NCBI GenBank assembly: GCA_016213775.1
Contig: JACQZR010000221.1
Location: 1 to 64,000 of the forward strand
Reading direction: 5' to 3'
Origin: Acidobacteriota bacterium
GTDB taxonomy: Bacteria > Acidobacteriota > Terriglobia > Bryobacterales > Bryobacteraceae
Length of the DNA stretch: 64,000 nucleotides
In this document: piece after piece, positions 37,290 to 46,452 of the stretch
Layout of the letters: each line of letters opens with the position of its first letter
Numbering within the stretch: the stretch's first letter is position 1
The notes under the pieces: model-generated
Databases searched by the model: none
Told to the model about the DNA's origin: nothing
Seen by the model: the letters and a program-made list of their open reading frames with translations, nothing else
Position numbers and translations under genes: made by a program

Positions 37290-37897
37290 GAACTCGCACC
37301 TCTACATGCGAAGATTGCCTGCTGCGGAGTGAGGTTGTGATGAAATGCTCCTGGTATCGTGGGTCGTATCTTATACCAACACTCCGAAGGCCCCATCCTC
37401 ATCATCCACCGCGCAGGCTTTTGGTGACCAGTCTGTACCCGTAGGAATCGCTCTACCGATCATTTTGTGGGTGCGCATCTTCCGGCACGCCCGGCGTGAT
37501 ACGACACTTCGCTGAGGATGGCAATCTGCTCAAGAACAGAACAAAACCGGGGCAGAGTCAATTCTCCTCGCGGGTCATCACGAAGCGGGCGCGCCCTGTT
37601 GGTCGAGCGACGGAAAGTGGGGTGCCGGCCAGGCTTCCCGTGCCAACGAAAGTGGCCGGCAATATCATCCGCGCGGCGGCGTGCCGCTTGGGTCTCCATC
37701 ATCTGGGCAAGGACCCTACGCCAGCGGTGCATGCAGCGCCTTGACCGGTCGAAGATGACGCTGAATGGCGAAACGTGCGATCGGTCACACTCGCCGCACC
37801 GATGTTCGCATGGGGCCATGATCCTTTCTTGTCGAGCGTCAGATGCGGCACCCCGGCGCGGGTGGTGCTGGGTCACTTTTGGCGAGCAAAGTAGGGG
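37290..37897. other. Interval without a recognisable gene beside the mobile element
   Basis: These 608 bases separate the slipin gene from the left end of the inverted-repeat element. Frames of up to about 139 codons exist on both strands, but none shows family signatures, a plausible start with ribosome-binding site, or amino-acid composition distinct from shadow frames. A minus-strand frame (37460-37876) has a Cys-rich start (CEHRCGECDRSH) that might be debris of a transposase, but I cannot support that. It is probably degraded DNA of the accessory island. Confidence 0.5.
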
Positions 37898-37926
37898 CTT
37901 ATGTTGAGCACTGGATTATGTTGAGT
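37898..37926 (+). repeat. Left terminal inverted repeat of the element
   Basis: A 29-bp sequence beginning CTTATGTTGAGCACTGGATT and ending ATGTTGAGT, perfectly inverted at 38677-38705. It has two copies of TTATGTTGAG spaced by CACTGGA, suggestive of paired recombinase-binding sites. Confidence 0.85.
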
Positions 37927-38570
37927 CAGGGGCTTCGTGATGTCGGCGACGAAGCCGGCAGGCCGTGGGAGGCGACCGGAAACCGTAGAAACACCCTGAT
38001 CGAAGTCGACCGAGCGGCGCACGCCGATGGTTCAAGTTTGGCCGCCTGCTCGCGCACGAAGTCCACGATCGCTTGCGGCGTCACCTTCGCGACATCGAAT
38101 GCCTCCGTGCCGAATACGGCCTTCACCAACAATGTGGCGTGCCGCAAATAACGGGAACGGGTGCCGGGCATGAGCCCAGCAACGTGCTGAAGATGGGAGT
38201 CGAAGCGGCCTACCAACTCCTCGCCTTCGGTCTTGGCCGCGTGGCCCGGGTGACCTTCGGCGGGTTGCGGACGAAGCAAGCGGAGCACCTTGGCAAGCCC
38301 ACGTCCTGCGGCGCGAAGTTGCCCATTCTTTCGCCTGCCGGTACAACTCCGATAACGAGCCAACGCGGCTTCGTCTGCTTCCGCGATGCTCAGTCCATGC
38401 CTGCAAAGCCATCTGCCGAATTTATCGGCCACGCGCACATACCTGCGGATCGTCTCCGGTGGGTACTGCTCTTCGTAGAGGTTTTTGGCGAGGACGGGCA
38501 ACTGCGTCGCCAAGGGCCCCGAGTTTAATCCCGCAAGCGTAGACGCCTGCTTGAATAACGAGTCGATCAT
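37926..38570 (-). pseudogene. Tyrosine recombinase N-terminal part, catalytic domain lost
   Basis: 214 residues from the ATG at 38570, which has GGAG eight bases upstream. The sequence shows two SAM-like core-binding segments: YPPETIRRYVRVADKFGRWL with RHGLSIAEADEAALARY, and LVGRFDSHLQHVAGLMPGTR with SRYLRHATLLVKAVFG then VTPQAIVDFVREQAAKL and TSIRVFLRF. It then switches to unrelated residues (PVASHGLPASSPTSRSP) and stops inside the left terminal repeat. The R-HxxR-Y catalytic domain that should follow is absent. The pattern fits integrases of recombinase-in-trio elements. It cannot catalyse recombination but might still bind the ends. Confidence 0.7.
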
Positions 38571-38676
38571 GCTCTTCTCCTTTCGGTCCAGACCCGAAAC
38601 GAAGAGCATGCAAACAGCCGTGATTATGTTAAGTGGCCCTCAAAAAATCGCCTAGAAACGCGCCCTCGCCGCCGGA

Positions 38677-38705
38677 ACTCAACATAATCCAGTGCTCAAC
38701 ATAAG
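38677..38705 (-). repeat. Right terminal inverted repeat of the element
   Basis: Exact reverse complement of 37898-37926. It overlaps the 3' end of the hsdS-like reading frame, whose last six codons (LSTGLC) come from the repeat itself. Confidence 0.85.
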
Positions 38706-39151
38706 TTGCGCCACTGATTGCTGCGTGTTCCAGTCCGGGACATGCACCGTTCCTTTAGCCAGCCGCTTGAAAAGAAGGCGCTCGCGTACTGCGCCACGCG
38801 CTAGAGAACGGATCAGATCCTCGCCGCCCTCCGAGCGTAACCAGTAGTAGAACCAGCGATGGTGCAGCACGCCGGGCCGGGTGCGGAACACCACGTAATC
38901 CGGGCTGGTGATCCCCGGCTCGTCGCCGTCTTCCACCATCGCGATGGACCGATCATGATACGCATCGGGTTGTAGAAGATCGTGCCCGGCTCGACCAGTT
39001 TGTAACGCTCCGGAGACTTACCGACCGGCTCCTTGGCGAGTGCCAGACCCGCGCGCGTCGCGCCCAGCACGCGGTACTTGGCCCACTTGGGTCCGACCCC
39101 CGATGAAACCTCCACCAGTGCTTCGCTGAGTGGGATGCTGCGGACGCTCAT
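38679..39151 (-). pseudogene. hsdS: Broken type I restriction specificity subunit (HsdS) gene
   Basis: From the ATG at 39151 the frame reads SIPLSEALVEVSSGVGPKWA, SPERYKLVEPGTIFYNPMRI, MIG and then goes off. A second frame, one base away, continues the same protein (MVEDGDEPGITSPDYVVFRT, GVLHHRWFYYWLRSEGGEDL, RLLFKRLAKGTVHVPDW). Together they make one target-recognition domain of an HsdS protein, with a 1-nt deletion near 38945-38950. The C-terminus is lost at the right repeat of the mobile element. HsdS chooses the DNA target of type I restriction-modification; this copy is non-functional. Its start overlaps the hsdR remnant stop as ATGA. Confidence 0.72.
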
Positions 39152-39585
39152 GCCGTGAACATCCTCCGTTTGGTTTCAGCGAGCACTTGGGCGGGGATGC
39201 CAGCGAGTTTGAGCGCAGCAAGCCCGCCCGCGCCGCGCATCCCGGGCGTCGCGAAAATCTGCGGGTTCTCCAGCCCATCGGTGCCCGCTTTGGCGAACTG
39301 GCTGGCCAACGCGCGCACAGCGCCCGCCGCCTGAGGTGGCATCGCGCTGAGCCAGGGGGTGTGCTTGTACCCGAATGCCGCCGCCCGCTCTACCCGCGTC
39401 CTCGGCTGCATTCCGTAACCGAGTTCGGCCAGCACGTCGTAAAGATCGAAATCTTGCATCTCCTCGAGGTCCCGCACCAGTAGAACGGAGCGGCCGGCGT
39501 CGGGCAACTGGCCGATCAACACGCGTCTCTCTTGCGGCGCAACCCACTTCGCGCGGAAGTCGTCGAGAGTCGGCGCCTCCTCCAC
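39148..39585 (-). pseudogene. hsdR: C-terminal remnant of type I restriction subunit HsdR
   Basis: About 145 codons matching only the EcoEI-type C-terminal domain of HsdR: TLDDFRAKWVAPQERRVLIG, QLPDAGRSVLLVRDLEEMQD, FDLYDVLAELGYGMQPRTRV, ERAAAFGYKHTPWLS, GTDGLENPQIFATPGMRGAG, GLAALKLAGIPAQVL, ETKRRMFTA. The nuclease and helicase domains are missing. The frame stays open to about 39600, where it meets the opposite-strand XRE gene, so a rearrangement has joined the two. The GTG at 39585 is only the nearest formal start. The methylase gene hsdM is not in the window. Confidence 0.8.
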
Positions 39586-39599
39586 GAGCTTCGCGGCGA

Positions 39600-39941
39600 A
39601 AGAGATTCGGCGCCACCATCCGCGCGCTCCGGGAGGAGCAACAGATCAGCCTGCGGAAGTTTGCCGACAAGGTGGGCATCAGCCCCACGTACCTGTCCAA
39701 AGTCGAGCGGGATGAGTTCCCGCCTCCGGGAGAGGACACCATCAAGAAGATTGCCGACGCCCTGGGCCAAAACCCGGATGAGCTGTTGGCCCTCGCCGGG
39801 AAGGTCTCTTCGGACCTGCCGGCCATCATCCAGCAGCGGCCGCGGCAACTCGCCACGTTTCTCCGGACCGCCGGCGAGTTGACGCCGGAAGAACTGGCCA
39901 AGTTGACCAAGTATGTGGAGAAGATGAAGCGCCCGACCTGA
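39600..39941 (+). CDS. XRE-family helix-turn-helix regulator lacking a clear start
   Basis: The recognisable protein runs from KRFGATIRALREEQQISLRK to the stop at 39941. It has a Cro/C1-type helix-turn-helix (FADKVGISPTYLSKVERDEF), PPPGEDTIKKIADALGQNPD, a downstream helical part (LPAIIQQRPRQLATFLRTAG) and a charged end (ELTPEELAKLTKYVEKMKRP). No ATG, GTG or TTG lies in frame close before it; the nearest ATG (39375) would add unrelated residues encoded opposite the hsdR remnant. The gene has probably lost its 5' end. It lies 50 bp before an ImmA/IrrE gene, the usual repressor/anti-repressor-protease pair of mobile elements. Confidence 0.7.
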   Translation, partial: KRFGATIRALREEQQISLRKFADKVGISPTYLSKVERDEFPPPGEDTIKKIADALGQNPDELLALAGKVSSDLPAIIQQRPRQLATFLRTAGELTPEELAKLTKYVEKMKRPT

Positions 39942-39991
39942 CGCGGTTTCGTGACGGCGGGCCAACCTGATGAAAATGAGGATGAAGCAGA

Positions 39992-40798
39992 ATGGAAGTC
40001 AAAGTCCCCCGGATCTCCGAGAGAACGATCGAAGCGCAGGCAATCTCCCTGCTGGAGCGCTACGAAAAAGAGCACGAGCCCATCCGCAAGCCGCCGTTGC
40101 CTGTGGATGAGATCCCTGAGATGGTTCTCAAGGTTCGGCTCGAGTTCGACGATCTCCGGAAGCTGCTGGGGCGCAACGACGCCATCGGGGCCACCTGGTT
40201 TGAGACGAGCGAGATCTACATCGACCAGAGCCCTGACCCGACTGAGCATCCTCGCAAGCGGGGCCGCTACCGCTTCACTGTCGGCCACGAGATCGGCCAC
40301 TGGGTCTTGCATCGCCGGTATGTGCCGGATCGCGCGTCGCAGTTGGATCTATTCGAGGGGCGGACACCGGAACCCTCCATCCTCTGCCGGGAATCGAGTA
40401 AGCGGGAACCAGCAGAATGGCAAGCGGACCGCTTCGCCTTGTTCCTGCTGATGCCGAAGACTCTGGTCATGGAATCCTGGCGCGCCAGAGACCTCCGACT
40501 TCTACCTGGCCTGCTACCTGCGCTGCATCGGATATACGCTCGACGACGTCCGCCGCGACGGCCGGCGGATGCTCTTCGTCTTTCAGGACAAGCCGGGACG
40601 AAAGGCAGACCTGATGGCCTTCTTTGGAGACAACGCCGAAGTGAATCCCTTGCGTTTCGTTTCGGCCATCAAGGATCTGAAGACTCTGATTCACAACTCA
40701 TAGGGGGACAGCGAATGGAAAGGAAGCCGATCTCGACCAGCGCGACGCTTGCAATATGCAAACATCGACCGTCAGAAGGGGCTGTTCTGGCCGTATGA
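39992..40798 (+). CDS. ImmA/IrrE-family metallopeptidase with altered C-terminus
   Basis: The first about 160 residues are a normal ImmA/IrrE domain: ISERTIEAQAISLLERYEKE, VDEIPEMVLKVRLEF, ATWFETSEIYIDQSPDPTEH, the zinc site RYRFTVGHEIGHWVLHRRYV, and EPAEWQADRFALFLLMPK, which carries the third ligand region. After about 40480 (LVMESWRARD) the residues are unrelated, because the DNA now encodes a DUF5659 protein in another frame; the formal stop is at 40798. The true C-terminus was probably lost in a deletion. Such proteases cleave partner XRE repressors, here the gene just upstream. Confidence 0.78.
   Translation: MEVKVPRISERTIEAQAISLLERYEKEHEPIRKPPLPVDEIPEMVLKVRLEFDDLRKLLGRNDAIGATWFETSEIYIDQSPDPTEHPRKRGRYRFTVGHEIGHWVLHRRYVPDRASQLDLFEGRTPEPSILCRESSKREPAEWQADRFALFLLMPKTLVMESWRARDLRLLPGLLPALHRIYARRRPPRRPADALRLSGQAGTKGRPDGLLWRQRRSESLAFRFGHQGSEDSDSQLIGGQRMERKPISTSATLAICKHRPSEGAVLAV
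40488..40703 (+). pseudogene. DUF5659 protein, 5' end lost
   Basis: In a frame different from the ImmA/IrrE gene, the codons from 40488 to TAG at 40703 encode 71 residues: ETSDFYLACYLRCIGYTLDD, VRRDGRRMLFVFQDKPGRKA, DLMAFFGDNAEVNPLRFVSA, IKDLKTLIHNS. This matches nearly full-length DUF5659 domains. The frame extends back only to a stop at 40449-40451, with no start codon, so the first few codons and the ribosome-binding site were lost when it was joined to the protease gene. The function of DUF5659 is unknown. Confidence 0.68.
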
Positions 40799-41147
40799 GC
40801 GCTCCGGACTGGTGGAACGAATCGTTGACAACCAGCAAATCGAACACTTCGTTTCCAACCCGCCGGAGGACACCAGGGCGTATGGGCGATCGATGGTGCT
40901 GCGTGCCGCGCAACCTTCGGAAGTGGCGGCGATTGGCTGGGATTCCATTACATTCCGTAACCTCGACGCCATCGCCCACGGTGGCAAGCGGACGCGGCAA
41001 CTGAGTCTCGCCGATCCGGAGGGCTTCACCAAGGCGGTGCTCGGAGACCTGTCAAAGCCCGGCATCAGCTTGGAGGAGATTCTCGACCTTCCCGCGTTCG
41101 TGCCTTTCCATGAAAAGGAGCATAAACATGAAATTTCGTACACATGA
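40749..41147 (+). pseudogene. dop: C-terminal part of a Dop-like Pup deamidase/depupylase
   Basis: About 132 residues match the C-terminal third of Dop: LQYANIDRQKGLFWPYERSG, LVERIVDNQQIEHFV, SNPPEDTRAYGRSMVLRAAQ, PSEVAAIGWDSITFRNLD, GKRTRQLSLADPEGFTK. The PPEDTRA and A-x-x-WDS-x-x-F blocks are characteristic. The codon at 40749 is TTG for the leucine of LQYA, not necessarily a start. An ATG at 40715 behind AGGGGGACAGCG looks like the original start (MERKPIS), but it is in another frame and the catalytic N-terminal two thirds are gone, so an internal deletion is likely. It overlaps the Pup-like gene by 20 bp, the normal dop-pup order. Confidence 0.75.
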
Positions 41148-41310
41148 CGAAGATGGCCGGTTCCAACAGGCCGAACTGGCTCCGGTCGCGGCAATTGACG
41201 CCGGGACTGCGGGGGCGGAGTTCCTCGCCGCCGCCGACGAGGCCATCGCGCGCGTTCTATCCGGGGACGCCGAGAGTTTCCTCCGGTCCAACCGGCAGTT
41301 TGGGTGGTGA
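41128..41310 (+). CDS. pup: Pup-like small protein modifier with altered C-terminus
   Basis: 60 residues from an ATG with AAAAGGAG seven bases upstream. The body is acidic and helical (FLAAADEAIARVLSGDAESF, LRSNRQFGW). The C-terminal region aligns with mycobacterial Pup, which ends VLEENAEDFVRAYVQKGGQ: here VLSGDAESFLRSNRQFGW, with V-L, [ND]-A-E-x-F-[VL]-R and Q at matching positions. Pup ends in Gly-Gly-Glu/Gln, the residue ligated to lysines. Deleting one G from the GGG at 41302-41304 would give Phe-Gly-Gly-Glu-stop. As written, the product ends Gly-Trp and could not be conjugated. Position between a dop-like and a pafA-like gene confirms the identity. Confidence 0.75.
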   Translation: MKFRTHDEDGRFQQAELAPVAAIDAGTAGAEFLAAADEAIARVLSGDAESFLRSNRQFGW

Positions 41311-41316
41311 GTGAAT

Positions 41317-42678
41317 ATGAGACCGCCCAGACTGTTCGACCGGCCGGATATCCTGCGGGCCATCGACAGGTTGAGTGCGCAGATCGAGCCGTGTGTCAAT
41401 GCGGCGGACGGCCGCGGAATATTTCTGGCCAGCGGCGGCCGTTTCTACCTCGACTGGACAGACATCGCCGACAAACCGGAGACGGGCACTGCCGAGTGCG
41501 GCGACCCGGCTCACTTGTTGCACCAGGTCAAGGAGGGGGACATCTTCATGCGCCGCCTCGCAGCTCTCGTCGAGCAGGAGATCGGCGGCGAAATGATGTT
41601 CACCGAAACCAACGTCGATTATGCCAGTGGCAATACCTGGGGTTGTCATGAGAGTTATCTGGTGGCACGTGGCACGGACTTCTGCGCTGGACTCGTCCCG
41701 TTTCTCTGTTCCAGGGTCATCTACACAGGAAGTGGAGGCTGGAACAATCAGTCGAAGGGTCTGGAGTTTCTACTCTCCCCTCGCGTCTCCCACCTGCATA
41801 AGGTATTTGGGCATGACACCCAACGCTCCAAACCGATCGTGAACCTGCGTGATGAAAGCCATGCGCGACAGGACGATCAACGGATTCATCTCATTCTTGG
41901 AGAAGGTCTGCACAGCGAAACGTCGATCCTTTTGAAGAGTGCAACCACGGCGCTGGTTGTGGCTCTGATTGAATTGGGCCTCGACCCCGGATCGGCTGTA
42001 GCATTGAAGAACCCGTTGAGCGCGATCCGAGACTTCGCATCGGATCCTTCGTGCACTGCTGTTGCGAGCACAGAACAAGGACCGGGCATGCGAGCGATCG
42101 ACATCCAACGCCACTATCTCCAACTTGCCGGCGACCACCTGGCGGACCTTCCCGTGTGGGCCGAATCCGTCTGCCGGCTTTGGAAGGAGGTCCTCGATAG
42201 GCTGGAATCCGGCGAGGAGCAGGCCAGCCCTCGTCTGGACTGGGTCATTCGCCGAAATGTCTACACCAGCTTTCTCCAACGGCGTGGGTTCTCATGGGAT
42301 ACCATCCACTCGGGAGCGGCGCTTTCCTCCGAGGAGGGCCAGGCTGTTCGTTCGGAGCTCTTCGAATTAGACACTCGCTTTGGCGCTGTCAGCGGGAAAA
42401 CCGTCCTGTTCCAGTCGCTCGACACACAGGGCGTACTCCAACATCGAATCAGCGGCTGGATTCCGCGCGAGGAAACGGTAACCCGCGCCAAACTCCGTGG
42501 CTCGATTATTCGTGATGCGCATGAGCAAGGCAATCGCCGGAGGATAGTTGCCGACTGGAGCTACCTTCGGGATCAAGAGGGTCGGGTGCTGGACTTGAAA
42601 GATCCGTTCACGGTGAATGCGGAATGGCAGATCGAACCAGGGCGGAGGACAGACCGCCTCCCTTTCTGGCACGCGTGA
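41317..42678 (+). CDS. pafA: PafA-like Pup ligase missing the N-terminal nucleotide motif
   Basis: A 453-residue member of the PafA/Dop carboxylate-amine ligase family. Matching blocks: IFLASGGRFYLDWTD (with the Asp of the catalytic loop), TGTAECGDPAHLLHQ, TETNVDYASGNTWGCHESYL, PIVNLRDESHARQDDQRIHL, LGEGLHSETSILLKSATTAL, RAIDIQRHYLQLA, and LDWVIRRNVYTSFLQ near the C-terminus. The conserved start, which should read R-x-[IL]-[MF]-G-I-E-T-E-[YF]-G, is absent: MRPPRLF passes straight to DRPDILRAIDRL, as if about a dozen residues were deleted in frame. Those Glu residues bind Mg-ATP, so activity is doubtful. A GTG at 41311 is an alternative start. It overlaps the convergent SBBP gene by 71 bp. Confidence 0.82.
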   Translation: MRPPRLFDRPDILRAIDRLSAQIEPCVNAADGRGIFLASGGRFYLDWTDIADKPETGTAECGDPAHLLHQVKEGDIFMRRLAALVEQEIGGEMMFTETNVDYASGNTWGCHESYLVARGTDFCAGLVPFLCSRVIYTGSGGWNNQSKGLEFLLSPRVSHLHKVFGHDTQRSKPIVNLRDESHARQDDQRIHLILGEGLHSETSILLKSATTALVVALIELGLDPGSAVALKNPLSAIRDFASDPSCTAVASTEQGPGMRAIDIQRHYLQLAGDHLADLPVWAESVCRLWKEVLDRLESGEEQASPRLDWVIRRNVYTSFLQRRGFSWDTIHSGAALSSEEGQAVRSELFELDTRFGAVSGKTVLFQSLDTQGVLQHRISGWIPREETVTRAKLRGSIIRDAHEQGNRRRIVADWSYLRDQEGRVLDLKDPFTVNAEWQIEPGRRTDRLPFWHA

Positions 42679-43706
42679 GCAAGCGGCTGCTGGCGTTCCC
42701 CCCGCTGACGCGCACAAGCCAACCGGGAAGAGCGCGTAGATACGTGGAATAGACGATGTCCGTGCCTGCGGGATTAATCTTCGTCAGAAACGCATCGAAG
42801 TCGTCGCCCACAGGCGGGGCTTTCAGCGAGTTCCTCGTGGCCAGGCCCGCTCGTGCATGGCCCGTCACGTAGGCGGCACCTGTAGAATCCACCGCAATTG
42901 ACTGTGGTTGTGCCGCGTCCAGCATGACGATGTAGGTGAAAGCGGTACCCGCCGGATTGATTTTGAAAACTCCGCTGCCATACCCTGTCATGTACGATGC
43001 GCCGGCGCTATCCACGGCAATCGCTTGCGCGACTCCAAACGAATTGTGCCGTCCCAAAGTCGCCCACACAATCGTCGGGTCAATTACCAACGGTACTTTA
43101 CGGTCATAGCGGCCCACGGCAAAGGACACGGTGTTCCCATCGAGGCGAAACTCGGCCTCCACCGGAATCCGTCGCCCGCCGGCCTTCTGATAGGCCACTG
43201 GTTTGTGCTGCGTCAGCGGGCCATCCTCGGTTTCGATGATCAGATCGCCGTTGGCGTGGATGCGCAGCGAACGAGCGCCCGCCACCTTCCATCGGATGGC
43301 CTCCGGCCGCGCCCCGGCTTCGAGGTGAAAATCGTATTCCACCATGCCAGACTCGGCCTTGACGCGCGCATAGTGCGGGACGCCGCGAATCCACTTACTT
43401 TCATCGTGCCCTGTAAAGTAACTGGTGATGCCGGGAAGCGGATCGAGTGTCTGCCATTTCGCAGGCTTCCGCGCAGTCTCCAATTGGAAGCGGACCCGCT
43501 GAGCGCTGCCTCTCGACATCACCACGCCATCATCAAGAAGGGACAGCGAGTAGGAAGACATCTGCGAAAGAAAACGTACATTGGCGGGAGTCTGGCCCCG
43601 GTTGGGCTCAAAGGGGAGTTGAATCGCACCGTAGTGTGGTGAGGGTGCGGGAGCGGCGGCAAATGGACGCGCTATTAAGACCGTACCACAGACGACCTCT
43701 GCGCCA

Positions 43707-45491
<1,785 letters not shown>

Positions 45492-45492
45492 C

Positions 45493-46452
45493 CTAGCAGT
45501 GTAGCTTTATCTGTGCTTCGAGGAAATCGACTACCCGCTCGAAGGGATCGAAGGCGCCGTAGGCTTGCGCGATGGGCGCGCGGAGATTGGAGTTGGCGTT
45601 GATGTCGTAGAAGATGAGACGGCCGTCGCTGGCTTCCAGATATTCGATGCCACCCACGTCGAGACCGCCTTCGGCCACGATGCTCTTACCGGCTTCCACG
45701 GCGGCCTGCGGCACTTCCGGGTAGGAGAAGAATTCCACGGGCTTTGCCGGCTTGGCTTCCGGCAGCGCACAGTGTGAATCGCCGCCGCCTTCGGGATTGC
45801 AGGCTTCCGAGGGACAGAGGTTGAATGCGCCGTGCGAGACGACGCGCATGGCATAGAGGAGGTTGCCGCCGAGGAACTCCATGCGGACGATGCCGCGCGA
45901 GGGGTCGACGTCGAAGGCTTCCTGCAACAGCAACAGATTGTCTGGGAGCCACAAGTCGGGCTGATCGCGCAGCAGGCGGCGAAGTTCGTCGCCGGATTGC
46001 AGCAGGAACATGCGCGCGCCGCTGCCGCCTTGTTCGGGCTTCATCAATGCCGGCCAGCGGTCGCCCCATGCCTGGATGGCCGTATCCGCATCGTTGAAGG
46101 TGAGGCTGCGCGGATGGTGGATGCCCAGCTTTTGCAGCATGGCGACCTGAGTCGATTTGCTGAGTTCCAGCCAGAAGGCTCGCGAGCCGTTGAGCACTCG
46201 TGCGCCGCCGGTTTCCAGGCTGCGCATCAGCGATAAGGCGAAGGGGACGGCGCGGGTATTGCCTCGCACATAGGCGCTGGGGCTGGCCTGATTGAAGTAG
46301 AGCGGGGAGTCGGGTACGGCATCGGGATCGAACGCACCACGCTTCAAATCGAATGCGGCGTAGTCTATGCCGCGCCGCTCCAACGCCGCGAACAAAGGCT
46401 TCTGCCATTCGGGATGCTCATAGAGCACCACCAGTGGAACGCGGTTAGCCAC
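45493..46452 (-). CDS. ATP-grasp domain protein (RimK-like ligase)
   Basis: A 319-residue protein from a GTG at 46452, which overlaps the end of the upstream gene by 8 bp. ATP-grasp features: an N-terminal domain with LVVLYEHPEWQKPLFAALER, GIDYAAFDL; a central lysine-containing strand (WPALMKPEQGGSGARMFLLQ); and the C-terminal metal site GGLDVGGIEYLEASDGRLIF followed by YDINANSNLRAPIAQAYG, where E and N are the Mg ligands. The family joins a carboxylate to an amine with ATP. The substrate is unknown. Coupling to a mannonate-dehydratase-like gene may be coincidental. Confidence 0.8.
   Translation of the reverse strand: MANRVPLVVLYEHPEWQKPLFAALERRGIDYAAFDLKRGAFDPDAVPDSPLYFNQASPSAYVRGNTRAVPFALSLMRSLETGGARVLNGSRAFWLELSKSTQVAMLQKLGIHHPRSLTFNDADTAIQAWGDRWPALMKPEQGGSGARMFLLQSGDELRRLLRDQPDLWLPDNLLLLQEAFDVDPSRGIVRMEFLGGNLLYAMRVVSHGAFNLCPSEACNPEGGGDSHCALPEAKPAKPVEFFSYPEVPQAAVEAGKSIVAEGGLDVGGIEYLEASDGRLIFYDINANSNLRAPIAQAYGAFDPFERVVDFLEAQIKLHC

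Larger units (their letters stand above)
37898..38705. mobile_element. 808-bp inverted-repeat element with truncated tyrosine recombinase
   Basis: The two ends are perfect 29-bp inverted repeats (37898-37926 and 38677-38705), and each end contains two tandem copies of the core TTATGTTGAG. Near the right end, 38623-38632, a further TTATGTTAAG in inverted orientation makes a nested palindrome with the terminal repeat. Inside is a minus-strand gene for a tyrosine-recombinase core-binding region without its catalytic domain. This organisation resembles recombinase-in-trio (RIT) type elements, of which this would be an internally deleted, non-autonomous copy. The right end replaces the last codons of an hsdS-like gene, so it marks an insertion or deletion junction. 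The RIT assignment is inferred from the protein and the ends. Confidence 0.7.

Noticed and set aside
37460-37876. Minus-strand frame as the continuation of hsdS beyond the mobile element
   Set aside because: None of the three minus frames shows HsdS C-terminal coiled-coil or recognition-domain features; the sequence cannot be joined to the broken hsdS.
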